Positions 16,680 through 26,321 of a stretch of DNA of 64,000 nucleotides are shown piece by piece. Source of the DNA: Chitinophagaceae bacterium (GTDB lineage: Bacteria; Bacteroidota; Bacteroidia; Chitinophagales; Chitinophagaceae); the NCBI GenBank assembly GCA_023957155.1, contig JAMLHK010000001.1, positions 310,001-374,000 on the forward strand, in the 5' to 3' direction. The notes under the pieces were generated by a model, which was given only the letters and a program-made list of their open reading frames with translations, did not search any database and was not told the DNA's origin. The stretch's first letter is position 1; the number at the start of each line of letters is the position of its first letter. Position numbers and translations under genes: made by a program.

Positions 16680-17339
16680 ATGTTTGCGGGAGAACTTATA
16701 TCACGGAATATTCCTTTTTTACATTTGGATGATCATGCCGGTAAGGCCCTGCAGGAGATGAACGATTTTCATGTATCGCATCTGCCTGTGGTGGAGGAAG
16801 AAAAATATCTCGGGCTGATCAGCGAGGATGATCTCCTGGATACGGATGGCAACTGTACCATAGAAAGCCTGAAAAAAAAATTTACCACGCCTTTTGTACG
16901 GGAGAATGACTTTTTTCTCCTGGCAGTGAAAAGAGCAAAAGAGCTGCATATCTCTATCGTTCCGGTTATCTCCGAACAGTATGAACTATTAGGTGTTATC
17001 GGTGAAGAAGACTTATTCAGGCAACTGGCTGTTTTTGTCGGTATTGAAGAAGAGGGAGGGGTCATTATATTAGAAATGGCAAAAAATGATTTTTCGGCCG
17101 GTGAATTAAACCGGCTTATAGAATCGAATGATGCTTATATCTCCCAACTGAACAGCTACTTAGATACTCATACCCAAACGCTTACGGTCTCAATCCGGAT
17201 CAATAAAGCCGAGATATCGGATATCCTGGCAACCCTTCAACGGCACGAATACAATGTTAAGTACCACTACGGGGAAGAGCTGTATCAAAATGAATTACAG
17301 AGCAATTATTTTCACCTGATGAATTATCTTAACATATAG
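16680..17339 (+). CDS. CBS-domain pair protein
   Basis: 219 residues with two CBS motifs in the first 120 residues (SHLPVVEEEKYLGLISEDDLL at about 34-54 and SIVPVISEQYELLGVIGEEDL at about 92-112), followed by a small ACT-like regulatory region (about 125-200: GGVIILEMAKNDFSAGELNR). CBS pairs bind adenosyl nucleotides. It has no transmembrane or enzymatic part, so it probably acts as a soluble energy-sensing regulator. The cluster of hydrolase, CBS, BamA-like and NAD kinase genes is co-oriented. Confidence 0.88.
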   Translation: MFAGELISRNIPFLHLDDHAGKALQEMNDFHVSHLPVVEEEKYLGLISEDDLLDTDGNCTIESLKKKFTTPFVRENDFFLLAVKRAKELHISIVPVISEQYELLGVIGEEDLFRQLAVFVGIEEEGGVIILEMAKNDFSAGELNRLIESNDAYISQLNSYLDTHTQTLTVSIRINKAEISDILATLQRHEYNVKYHYGEELYQNELQSNYFHLMNYLNI

Positions 17340-17433
17340 CAATACGATTTAAAGTGCCGGGTGAACAAAACCTTAATTAATAATCCTATTTTAGTTCTTT
17401 AGTCAACAAAAATATATACACATCAAAGAGGGG

Positions 17434-18864
17434 ATGAGCGTACGGTTTAAATACCTGTTATTATGTGGGATACTGCTTTGTTGTTTTCAATGCCTGTGGG
17501 CCCAGGAAGATGAAGAAACACCTGTTGAAAACGACAACCTGCTGAAAACAACGCTTCTTACCATACGCGATATTGCGATCAGCGGCAATAAAATTACCAA
17601 ACCATACATCATTGAACGGGAAGTACCCATGCAGAAAAACCGGAAATATCCTATTTCCGACATTCTCGGCAACCTCTCCAAATCAAAGCAAAACCTTTTA
17701 AATACCGGGCTTTTTATTGATGTTACGGTAGATTTTACCAACTGGTTCAAAGATTCAATAGATATTGTTATAGATGTAAAAGAAAGATGGTACTATTTTC
17801 CGGTTCCCTATTTTAAACCGGTTGACCGCAACTTTAATGTGTGGATCAATGAGTACAACGCCAGCCTGACCAGGGTAAATTACGGGATCAAGCTTATAGG
17901 AAACAATATAAGCGGCAGGAATGATAAATTAAATATATGGCTCATAACGGGATACTCCAGGCAGGCACTGCTGAATTATACCGCCCCCTACTTAGACAAG
18001 TCTTTAAAAAACGGGATGAGCGTTGACTTCCAGTTTTCCGAGAATAAAGAGATCAATTATATCACGGACAATAACAAGCAGGTATTTTATAAAGATCTCA
18101 GCCGGTTTGTAACCAAAAGAATGCGTATAGGTATGGGATACAGCTATCGTACAGGCTATATCCGTAAGCATAATATAAAGCTGAGCTATAATGTAAATGC
18201 AATCAATGATTCCGTATATGATCGCAACCCCGCATATTTTGGAAAAGACAGAAAAAAAATTACATACCCCGAGCTGAGCTACCAGTACCAGAATTTTAAT
18301 GTTAACTATATCCCCTACCCGTTAAAAGGATTTCAATGGGAGTTTTCTTTATTGAAAAGAGGGCTTAACCGGAATATGAATCTCTGGGAACTTTCGGCAA
18401 AGGCCGGAAAATTCTGGGAATTATATCCCACCTTTTATTTCTCCGTACAGGGTGCAGGAACGGTTAAGCTGCCTTTTGAGCAACCCTATTTTAACCAGCA
18501 GATCATGGGCTATAATGATCTGTTTATGCGTGGGCTGGAGTATTATGTTGTAGACGGTGTTGCAGGCGGACTGACTAAAATGACTTTAAAAAAGGAAATC
18601 TGGCGGCCTACATTAAAAACCGGTTTAAAGTCACGTTCTTACAGCCATATTCCTTTCCGGTTTTATGCCAAGGCGTACAGCGACTTAGGATATGTGTACA
18701 GCAAAACGGTAATGCAGGCTAACCCCTTAAATAACCGTTTATTGTACACCGGGGGCGCCGGAATAGATATGTTGTCTATTTATGATCTTTCCCTGTTCCT
18801 GGAATATAGCTTTAACCAATTAGGAGAAAAGGGCTTATTTTTACAAGCCCGTCTGGGTTTTTAA
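17434..18864 (+). CDS. BamA/TamA-family outer membrane protein with one POTRA domain
   Basis: 476 residues with a signal peptide (cleavage near residue 23, before QEDEETP), a single POTRA domain (about 40-120: IRDIAISGNKITKPYIIERE and VTVDFTNWFKDSIDIVIDVKE) and a C-terminal beta-barrel of the surface-antigen/BamA type ending in a terminal strand GLFLQARLGF. It is much shorter than BamA itself (five POTRA domains). It probably inserts or secretes a substrate across the outer membrane. The ATG at 17434 is preceded by the purine-rich AGAGGGG. Confidence 0.85.
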   Translation: MSVRFKYLLLCGILLCCFQCLWAQEDEETPVENDNLLKTTLLTIRDIAISGNKITKPYIIEREVPMQKNRKYPISDILGNLSKSKQNLLNTGLFIDVTVDFTNWFKDSIDIVIDVKERWYYFPVPYFKPVDRNFNVWINEYNASLTRVNYGIKLIGNNISGRNDKLNIWLITGYSRQALLNYTAPYLDKSLKNGMSVDFQFSENKEINYITDNNKQVFYKDLSRFVTKRMRIGMGYSYRTGYIRKHNIKLSYNVNAINDSVYDRNPAYFGKDRKKITYPELSYQYQNFNVNYIPYPLKGFQWEFSLLKRGLNRNMNLWELSAKAGKFWELYPTFYFSVQGAGTVKLPFEQPYFNQQIMGYNDLFMRGLEYYVVDGVAGGLTKMTLKKEIWRPTLKTGLKSRSYSHIPFRFYAKAYSDLGYVYSKTVMQANPLNNRLLYTGGAGIDMLSIYDLSLFLEYSFNQLGEKGLFLQARLGF

Positions 18865-18960
18865 AAAACAACCGGGAAACATAGCACAACACATTCTGCT
18901 TACCGGAGAGTGTGCATTTTGCAAAATACCGTCAAATCATTAAAACCATAGAATATACTG

Positions 18961-19836
18961 ATGAAAATCGCTATTTACAGCCGTGGTGGCGAAACCGTCA
19001 GGCAGGAAGATCTTGTATTGCTTCTTGATGAACTGGAAAAGCATAAGATTACCTGTTATATCCACTCTTATTACTATGAACAAATCAGGCATCTCTTTTT
19101 GCCTGACCAATATCCTACATTTACGGATGCCGGTGATCTGGACAACAGCTTTGAGTGCATCATTAGCATGGGCGGGGATGGAACTTTGCTGGATACCTTA
19201 ACCTTTATGGGAAACAGCAATATCCCGGTGCTGGGTATTAATTTCGGCCGCCTGGGCTTTTTGGCTACTATTGGCAAGCATGAGCTTGTTCATACGGTAA
19301 ATGCTTTGGCCAACCATACCTATGTAATTGACAAAAGAAGCCTGATTCATTTAGACGCCAGTGTACCCCTTTTTGGAAAAACGCCTTATGCCCTTAATGA
19401 ATTTGCTATACACAAAAGAGATACTTCGTCCATGATCAGGATCCATACTTACCTGAACGGAGAATTTTTAAATACATATTGGGCGGATGGTATTATCGTT
19501 TCCACACCTACAGGATCAACAGGTTATTCTTTAAGCTGCAATGGTCCGGTACTGTTTCCCGACTCGGCAAGCTTCGTCATTACCCCGGTAGCTCCGCACA
19601 ATCTCAATGTTCGTCCTATTATAATACCGGACAACAGTATTGTTTCCTTTGAAGTAGAAGGCAGAACAGACCAGTTTATATGTGCGCTGGATTCCCGTAG
19701 GGAAATTGTAACAAAAGACATACAACTGGCCGTTAAGAAAGAAACATTCAAGATAAGCCTTATCAGGCTGAGCGAAAACAGCTTTTTGCAAACGCTCAGG
19801 AACAAATTGTCCTGGGGATTAGATAAAAGGAATTAA
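18961..19836 (+). CDS. nadK: NAD kinase
   Basis: 291 residues, the usual family length. The ATP/NAD-binding GGDGTLLDT motif (about 63-71), NFGRLGFLA (about 88-96) and the glycine-rich TPTGSTGYSLSCNGP segment (about 182-196) are all intact. It phosphorylates NAD+ to NADP+ in the cytosol. It lies downstream of the BamA-like gene with a gap of about 100 bases. Confidence 0.97.
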   Translation: MKIAIYSRGGETVRQEDLVLLLDELEKHKITCYIHSYYYEQIRHLFLPDQYPTFTDAGDLDNSFECIISMGGDGTLLDTLTFMGNSNIPVLGINFGRLGFLATIGKHELVHTVNALANHTYVIDKRSLIHLDASVPLFGKTPYALNEFAIHKRDTSSMIRIHTYLNGEFLNTYWADGIIVSTPTGSTGYSLSCNGPVLFPDSASFVITPVAPHNLNVRPIIIPDNSIVSFEVEGRTDQFICALDSRREIVTKDIQLAVKKETFKISLIRLSENSFLQTLRNKLSWGLDKRN

Positions 19837-20028
19837 GAAAAATGCCGGATAAACAGGTGCTGAACACCGTTGCTATCCCGCCACGCGGCAAAAATCCATC
19901 CCCGGAAGATAACAAATGTTAAAAGAGAAGCTCCGTTGATCTCACGGATCAGCTTTCCGGGAAATTGCTCCCTTTCCTACCGGAATATAAATATCTTTAA
20001 TCTGTTTTATTTAATTAATTTGCAGTGC

Positions 20029-20036
20029 TAACTTTG
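20029..20036 (+). promoter_or_regulatory. -7 promoter element of the response regulator gene
   Basis: TAACTTTG is an exact match to TAnnTTTG, 60 bases upstream of the ATG at 20097. The -33 TTG is not obvious at the expected distance. Confidence 0.4.
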
Positions 20037-20096
20037 GTGATACACTTTTCCGATTGCTTTTAAAATCGTCTTATTTTTATTAAAAACCTTATCCCA

Positions 20097-20753
20097 ATGT
20101 TCACAAACATTCCTGCAACTACTAAGATTAATATCTTAATAGTTGATGATCATAAGCTGATCAGAGATACCTGGTCTTTTATCCTAAACAGTGATCCCCG
20201 ATTCCAGGTAATTGCCGAAACAGACTCCGGAAAAAGCGCTATTGAACTTGCCGAAAACCATCACCCGGACATTATATTAATGGACATCAATATGAGCCCG
20301 ATGAATGGTTTTGATGCTACAAAAGAAATCCGGAAAATATCTCCCGAATCCAGGATTATCGGTGTTTCCATGCATTCCCAGCCGGCTTATGCAAAAAAGA
20401 TGCTGCAGGTAGGCGCGATGGGGTATATCACCAAAAATTCATCGAAAGAAGAAATGATCGGCGCAATCAGTGAAGTAGCCCAGGGTAATAAATATATTTG
20501 CCAGGAAGTAAAAACTATTCTTTCCGAACAAATCCTGGAAGACAACGAAAAGCCCGATATTAACCTGCTGTCACAACGCGAGGTAGAGATTATTGATCTC
20601 ATTAAACAGGGTCATTCATCAAAGGAAATTGCCCAGAGTTTAAACATTACGCTTAAAACAGTTGAGGTACACCGCCACAATATTTTAAAAAAGCTTAACT
20701 TAAAGAACACAGCGGCCCTGGTGAACTTTATTAATAACGCCGGGATAGCGTAG
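20097..20753 (+). CDS. NarL/FixJ-type response regulator
   Basis: 218 residues. The receiver domain (about 12-130) has the acidic pair Asp17-Asp18, the phosphoacceptor Asp63 in ILMDINMSP and the conserved Lys in GYITKNSS (near 115). The C-terminal LuxR-type HTH (about 155-215) contains LSQREVEIIDLIKQGHSSKE and a recognition helix TLKTVEVHRHNILKKL. No histidine kinase is adjacent, so it is an orphan in this window. The ATG is downstream of a -7 element at 20029. Confidence 0.93.
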   Translation: MFTNIPATTKINILIVDDHKLIRDTWSFILNSDPRFQVIAETDSGKSAIELAENHHPDIILMDINMSPMNGFDATKEIRKISPESRIIGVSMHSQPAYAKKMLQVGAMGYITKNSSKEEMIGAISEVAQGNKYICQEVKTILSEQILEDNEKPDINLLSQREVEIIDLIKQGHSSKEIAQSLNITLKTVEVHRHNILKKLNLKNTAALVNFINNAGIA

Positions 20754-20833
20754 GCTCAGCAAAAATCCATTACTTTACAGTATAATTTCTCCTGCATAAC
20801 AGCGGGCTGTTACTTCTATTTTATGTACTGATC

Positions 20834-21655
20834 ATGTCATCACTTTCTGTTACTACGGTTCAAACCCATTTGCATTGGGAAGATAAGGCCGCTAACCTGC
20901 GGATGTTAAAGGAAAAGATCCTATCCATACCGCAACAAACAGAAATCGTTATCCTCCCCGAAATGTTCAGCACGGGATTCAGTATGAATCCCCGGGCATT
21001 TGCAGAAAAAATGGATGGCGATACGCTAAGATGGATGAAAGCCGTTTCGGCACAAAAAAAAATTATCCTTACCGGCAGTGTTATTATAGAAGAGGATGGA
21101 CAGTATTTCAACCGCCTGATCTGGATGCTGCCTGATGGCAATTACGGCTATTACAATAAGCGCCACTTATTTGCTTATGCTGCTGAAGACGAACAGTATA
21201 CCGCAGGCAACAAGCGGCTGATTGCTTCCGTAAAGGGCTGGAAGATCAACCTGCAGATTTGTTATGATCTTCGCTTCCCGGTGTGGGTGCGGCAAAAAAA
21301 CGACCGGCAACCGGAGGGAAAACCCGGTATACCCGAATACGATCTTATCATTTATGTTGCCAACTGGCCCGAAAGCCGCAACCACGCATGGAAAACCTTA
21401 CTACAGGCCAGGGCGATAGAAAATCAATGTTATGTTGCGGGTGTAAACCGCGTGGGAAAAGATGGCAATGGTCTATATCACAGCGGAGACTCAATGATCG
21501 TGAACCCGCTCGGTGAAACAATATATACAAAGGCAGATTCGGAAGATGTGCATACTACGATATTACATAAAGAGCCATTAGAAGCCATTAGAAAACAGTT
21601 TCCTTTTTGGAAAGATGCAGACCCCTTTATGATTGATCCTAAAAATTTATTGTAA
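20834..21655 (+). CDS. Nitrilase-superfamily amidase, omega-amidase (YafV) type
   Basis: 273 residues. The Glu-Lys-Cys triad is visible: Glu in VILPEMFSTGFS (near 42), Lys in YYNKRHLFAYA (near 107) and Cys in LQICYDLRFPVWVRQ (near 142). The LFAYAAEDEQYTAGN segment is characteristic of the YafV/NIT2 omega-amidase branch, which hydrolyses alpha-ketoglutaramate and alpha-ketosuccinamate. Its stop is four bases before the nagA start, so the two are translationally linked. Confidence 0.92.
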   Translation: MSSLSVTTVQTHLHWEDKAANLRMLKEKILSIPQQTEIVILPEMFSTGFSMNPRAFAEKMDGDTLRWMKAVSAQKKIILTGSVIIEEDGQYFNRLIWMLPDGNYGYYNKRHLFAYAAEDEQYTAGNKRLIASVKGWKINLQICYDLRFPVWVRQKNDRQPEGKPGIPEYDLIIYVANWPESRNHAWKTLLQARAIENQCYVAGVNRVGKDGNGLYHSGDSMIVNPLGETIYTKADSEDVHTTILHKEPLEAIRKQFPFWKDADPFMIDPKNLL

Positions 21656-21659
21656 ATAC

Positions 21660-22763
21660 ATGAAGATTGCCTATACAAATTGCAGCATATATACCGGTGA
21701 TAAAAAAGAAACAGGTAAAGCCATCCTGGTAAACCACAATATTATAGAGGCCGTAGTTGAAGAAAAGCATATTGCACCAGACTATCATGTTCAAAACCTT
21801 GACGGATTAAATATTGCTCCTGCTTTTATTGATCTCCAGATTTATGGTGGCGATGGTAAACTCTTCTCTGCTGAATTGAATACCGAGGCCATTGCTTCCA
21901 CTTACCAATACTGCTTACGTGGGGGCTGTACCCAATTTATGCTCACTATGGCAACCGGTAGCATAGAAAACTTTCTGAAAGGAATAGAGCTGGTAAAAGA
22001 GTACTGGCAGCAGGGAGGAAAAGGAGTATTAGGGCTGCACATGGAAGGCCCCTATCTGAATCCCGTAAAAAAGGGAGCGCATACCGCAGTATATATTAAG
22101 AAACCAACAGCAGCAGAAGTTGCGATGTTGCTGGAAAAGGGGAAAGGCATTCTTAAAATGATGACTTTGGCCCCAGAAGTTTGTGATGAGGAAATAATAC
22201 GAATGTTGCTGGATAACCATATTATTGTTTCTGCCGGGCACAGTAATGCTACCTACGCGGAAGCCACAAAAGGCTTTGCTTCAGGCATCCCTACTGCCAC
22301 ACATTTATTCAACGCCATGTCGCCTTTTCAAAGCCGTGAACCCGGACTGGTAGGTGCCGTATATAATAATGAGCAGGTTAAGAGCAGCATCGTTGCCGAT
22401 GGTATACATGTTGATTTTGTATCCCTTCGCATCAGTAAAAAAATAATGGGAGAACGCTTATTCTATATAACAGATGCCGTTACGGAAACGTCAAAAGGTG
22501 AATACCGGCACATATTAAAAGACAACCGGTACACCCTGCCTGATGGAACACTTTCAGGTTCCGCGTTAAGCATGATGCAATCGGTAAAAAACGGGGTGCT
22601 ATATGCCGGCATACCGCTGGAGGAATCACTGCGCATGGCTTCCACTTATCCTGCTCAATTGTTACAGCTCCCCGTTCCGTTGGGAAAGATAGAGCCGGGC
22701 TACGCTGCTGAGTGGGTGATATTTAACGATGCATTGGAAATACAGAAGGTAATCACTGCCTGA
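21660..22763 (+). CDS. nagA: N-acetylglucosamine-6-phosphate deacetylase
   Basis: About 367 residues from the ATG at 21660 (MKIAYTNCSIYTG); an earlier in-frame start would overlap the preceding gene and add a non-homologous tail. Amidohydrolase motifs are present: LHMEGPYLNPVKKGAH, SAGHSNATYAEA with a metal His, THLFNAMSPFQSREPG, and the catalytic Asp in ITDAVTETSKGEY. It converts GlcNAc-6-P to GlcN-6-P and acetate. It may supply the last step for amino sugars brought in by the glycan locus further along, although it is not next to it. Confidence 0.95.
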   Translation: MKIAYTNCSIYTGDKKETGKAILVNHNIIEAVVEEKHIAPDYHVQNLDGLNIAPAFIDLQIYGGDGKLFSAELNTEAIASTYQYCLRGGCTQFMLTMATGSIENFLKGIELVKEYWQQGGKGVLGLHMEGPYLNPVKKGAHTAVYIKKPTAAEVAMLLEKGKGILKMMTLAPEVCDEEIIRMLLDNHIIVSAGHSNATYAEATKGFASGIPTATHLFNAMSPFQSREPGLVGAVYNNEQVKSSIVADGIHVDFVSLRISKKIMGERLFYITDAVTETSKGEYRHILKDNRYTLPDGTLSGSALSMMQSVKNGVLYAGIPLEESLRMASTYPAQLLQLPVPLGKIEPGYAAEWVIFNDALEIQKVITA

Positions 22764-22802
22764 TCATTCCTGAACAGGATCTTAGCCGGACGATCATATC
22801 AT

Positions 22803-24398
22803 CTACCGGACGATCTTCCGGATGTACCGGTTACCGGGTGTTCTGGCTGTTAAAAAATAAACACCGCGGCTCAGCCCCTGCAGCCCATCCATCAGATAAC
22901 TATACCTGCCGGGCGTACATTGCAGCTGCTTCTGCATGATGATCCTGCCCTGCACATCTACGATGCTGAACTGAACGGTTTGCCGCTTATCGCTGTAAAA
23001 GCTGACATCTACTCTATCGCTGAAGGGGTTGGGCATTACGGCAAGGCTGAATCCGATGCTACTGCTGTCGGAAACCGTAAGCGTTTTACTGTAGCTGTAT
23101 TTTCCATCGGGTGAAACGATCCTGATCCGGTAAAACCGTTGGTCTGCTACCAGCGGTTCTTTATCCGTAAAGCTGAATAAAGATGATGTGCTGCCTTCCG
23201 GATATACTTTACCTACCGACCGGTATGTTCCATCGGCTTTCCCGGCGGCTTCTATTTCAAAATACACCACATCCTGCTCCGCGTATTCCCAGGTCAATAC
23301 CACCTGGTTATTGCTGAGGCGGGAGGTGAGATCAGTAATGCCGAGCGGGAGGACATAAAGCGGCATCCATTGGGATATATCCAGTTCGTATAACCTTTGC
23401 GGAACGATATAAGTGCCCAACTCAACTGTCCGGGTGAAGTATTCATTGCTTATTAACAGCTTTGTCTGGCTTATTGCTGCTATACCTTCTACCTGGCCTA
23501 CGCCATCTCTTGTGCTTATATTCACAACATATCCTAATCCAACTCTTCTTTTGTTACCGGTACTCAATAGCGTATTATAACTATCAAAACCGGTTATTAT
23601 CCAAAGTGTAGCAGAGGGGTAGCCCGCAACTTCATAACCTAACAACGCAATAGCATTGTCATTGGCCTTAGTAGCGCTTGTTATGCGAAAAGTGCCTGTA
23701 TTAAAGCTTTCAAGATAAGTGGCTTCCTGTGTTCCGGGCAGCGCAGGTAATACATAATGCCGGGTACCGTTGCCATCCCACCCTTTGGTAAATAAATGCA
23801 GGTTCCCATCATGATATATTACGGCCTCACAGTCATAGGGAGTGGCATTGGGATGAGAAGTAAAATCAGCCTGGTCGCTATATGTAAAATGAATCGTTTC
23901 AATATTTACCGCAGGAATGGTAGCGGACGCTCCCGTAACAGCGGCGATAAGACTTTTGGCAACGCGGAAAATTCTCAGGTTGTGCCGGGTTCCTGAATTG
24001 TTCCCAAAATCACCCACATAAATATAGGTCTCATCCTGTGTTATATCTTCCCAATCCATATTGTCAAGGGGAACATCCAGGGTAATCTTTTTAGATATCT
24101 CACCGGTTGCGGCATCCATTTCATAAATAACAGGATCGTTACCGCTGTCTTCATGACCATACAATTTCCCATTCCAATAGATCATCCCGCTTATTTCCCG
24201 GAGATCTTCACTAAGCGTAGCAATTTTTGAAGCCAGGAGATTAACCGACCCATCTGCGTAATTACAGGAACCATCACTAACGGTGGCTTGGTCATTATAA
24301 TTAGACGCAGCAGGGTCCATACAACCCGGTATATCCTGCGCGTGAAGCGGCCGGCTTGCCATTATACCCAGTGCAAACACAATTAGAATGATACGCAT
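22803..24398 (-). CDS. Secreted beta-propeller-like protein with T9SS type A sorting domain
   Basis: 531 residues with a signal peptide (MRIILIVFALGIMASRPLHA), an N-terminal 'GCMDPAASNYN...DGSC' Ca-binding-like motif (about 25-46) that is common in secreted Bacteroidota proteins, a domain with NHL/SdiA-regulated-like blades (about 60-345), a fibronectin-like stretch (about 355-440) and a C-terminal type IX sorting domain (about 450-531: NPFSDRVDVSFY through GVYFLTA to a final IRKIVR). It is therefore predicted to cross the outer membrane by type IX secretion and be surface-attached. It is convergent with nagA. Confidence 0.9.
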   Translation of the reverse strand: MRIILIVFALGIMASRPLHAQDIPGCMDPAASNYNDQATVSDGSCNYADGSVNLLASKIATLSEDLREISGMIYWNGKLYGHEDSGNDPVIYEMDAATGEISKKITLDVPLDNMDWEDITQDETYIYVGDFGNNSGTRHNLRIFRVAKSLIAAVTGASATIPAVNIETIHFTYSDQADFTSHPNATPYDCEAVIYHDGNLHLFTKGWDGNGTRHYVLPALPGTQEATYLESFNTGTFRITSATKANDNAIALLGYEVAGYPSATLWIITGFDSYNTLLSTGNKRRVGLGYVVNISTRDGVGQVEGIAAISQTKLLISNEYFTRTVELGTYIVPQRLYELDISQWMPLYVLPLGITDLTSRLSNNQVVLTWEYAEQDVVYFEIEAAGKADGTYRSVGKVYPEGSTSSLFSFTDKEPLVADQRFYRIRIVSPDGKYSYSKTLTVSDSSSIGFSLAVMPNPFSDRVDVSFYSDKRQTVQFSIVDVQGRIIMQKQLQCTPGRYSYLMDGLQGLSRGVYFLTARTPGNRYIRKIVR

Positions 24399-24656
24399 GA
24401 TATACTATTGCTTTACCCTTTTTTACGAAACAGCGGTCTTGAATAGGGATTGACCCGGAGCCAAACCGGAAATAACCTGATACCGGATCATGTAAGATTA
24501 CTGGTAGGACATGCGGATAAAGGATACCGCAGGAATAAGCGGGACTGCTAAGTTAAGCTGTTTTATACGGATAAAAAAGTAAAGCAGTCGCTATAGGTTA
24601 AGAACATACCCGCACCCTTTACCGGACAGGACTACTACCCTGACGCTCAGATGTGT

Positions 24657-26159
24657 TTATCGTATTGCAGGTGAATGGTTTATAAGCTCTTCTATTTTTA
24701 GCATCTTTCCATCCCTGCCCGTTCTAATATTTTCAACAGTAGGCGGCACATAAATATCCGGCATTACACCACGCCCATCCTGGGGCGGATGATGATATTG
24801 CACCAGGCGAAACAGGGGCATCCTCACTTTCATTTTCGTTTCGGGTAACACCACGTCCGGAATAAGAATACCGCTGTTGCCGTACGCGCCTCCTCCTGCT
24901 TCTTCACCAACGAGCAGTACATTGGACTGTCCCTTTACCGTATGAGCAAATAAGGTAGATGCAGAAAAAGTGGGTCCGTTAATCAGCACAAAGACCCGCC
25001 CGTTATAATGATTTTTTTTCCGGGGATGGAATACATGATTCTCCCAGTATCTGAAATGATACCAGCCGTCTTTCCTTTTTGAAGTAGTGAAAAAAAGTAC
25101 CATCGAATTGAGGCGGCCCATACTAAAGTAGCGCCTGTATAATCCCAGCCTGTTTTGCAGGGCTGTAACAGTATCGGCAACTTTAAAGGATGAATCGCTG
25201 ATATACCGGGCCAGGGAGGTATAGTTATTTACCCTGCCGCCGCCGTTGGTACGCAGATCAATTACCAGATTGGGTATTTGCTCTTTACGCAGCTGCCGGA
25301 AGCTTTTCCGATAAAATGAGGGTAGCCTGCCTCTTCCCCCGAAGCTGTGTATCGTCATTACGGCCAATCTCCCGGCAGTGTCTATTTTAAAAGACCTGAT
25401 ATTTTCCCATTTTTCCGGTTTATCCCCGGGATCAATTTGCTTGTTTCTGTTCCGTATAAAAGTTTTTGCCAGGCTATCGGCAGCAGGGTCAAATAAGGGA
25501 ACCGCATGTGTTCTTTCCACCCCCATACTGTCTGTATAAGCTACTTCATATTGATCAGACAGTCCCATAATATTGCGATAGTAATAGGGAAATGCCGCAC
25601 TAAGTCTTATATAATTCACATTTTCGGAATACCCGTCTGTTGGCATAAACTGAAAGAGGGTATCGGTAAGTTGCCTGATGTTGAGTCCGTTAATACGGGT
25701 GATTAATGTACCGCTTGTCAGCATACTGTCTTTTTTATCCAGGTTAGAAGTAACCACCATCGTATCACCCCATATCTTCATAAACAATGGAAAAGAAGGC
25801 TGCACGTGTTCACGTTGCTGTTTGTTATATGCTTTAGGATAATTAAAGCTGGTATGCCCGCAGCGTACTTTGGTGGTGAGCGGAGCCAATACGGAAAAAC
25901 CAAATTGCTGCCGGGTCATGGAATCTGTAATGGCATTGTAGAAATAATCAAAGTAATAATCCATGCTGTCTTTGGGTGTATACCAATATAAGGCAGGATG
26001 GAACCTTTCCATAATCTCACGCAACAGGGTATAATCTTTACGCAGCGCTTCCGCAGGAAATTTTCTGGCAGGATTCATTGCCTTCTTCGAAGCCTGACAA
26101 CCTATCAGGGATAAGATCATCGCCGATACCAGTAAAGAATGCATCGCCCGGTTTACCAT
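24657..26159 (-). CDS. S41-family C-terminal processing peptidase-like lipoprotein
   Basis: About 500 residues from the ATG at 26159; a TTG at 26180 would add seven. The signal peptide ends in LIGC (Cys near residue 21), giving a lipoprotein. The tail-specific protease core is visible as LVIDLRTNGGGRVNNYTSLARYI (substrate strand), VLINGPTFSASTLFAH with the nucleophile Ser, and GEEAGGGAYGNSG. The Lys general base expected about 25 residues after the Ser is not obvious, so activity is uncertain. It is probably periplasmic. Confidence 0.87.
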   Translation of the reverse strand: MVNRAMHSLLVSAMILSLIGCQASKKAMNPARKFPAEALRKDYTLLREIMERFHPALYWYTPKDSMDYYFDYFYNAITDSMTRQQFGFSVLAPLTTKVRCGHTSFNYPKAYNKQQREHVQPSFPLFMKIWGDTMVVTSNLDKKDSMLTSGTLITRINGLNIRQLTDTLFQFMPTDGYSENVNYIRLSAAFPYYYRNIMGLSDQYEVAYTDSMGVERTHAVPLFDPAADSLAKTFIRNRNKQIDPGDKPEKWENIRSFKIDTAGRLAVMTIHSFGGRGRLPSFYRKSFRQLRKEQIPNLVIDLRTNGGGRVNNYTSLARYISDSSFKVADTVTALQNRLGLYRRYFSMGRLNSMVLFFTTSKRKDGWYHFRYWENHVFHPRKKNHYNGRVFVLINGPTFSASTLFAHTVKGQSNVLLVGEEAGGGAYGNSGILIPDVVLPETKMKVRMPLFRLVQYHHPPQDGRGVMPDIYVPPTVENIRTGRDGKMLKIEELINHSPAIR

Positions 26160-26321
26160 AGCGGTAAAAATAAGTTCCAAAAATCAAACAAGAGAGAAAA
26201 ATGTGGGAATCTGCCCGTCCGGCCTGCGGAAGGATAATGTACTGATTTAAAAACCGGGAGATCCAACACCTGTAACCCGTGGTATGCGGTCATGCTCTTA
26301 TTGTATATCCAACTTTCTTTT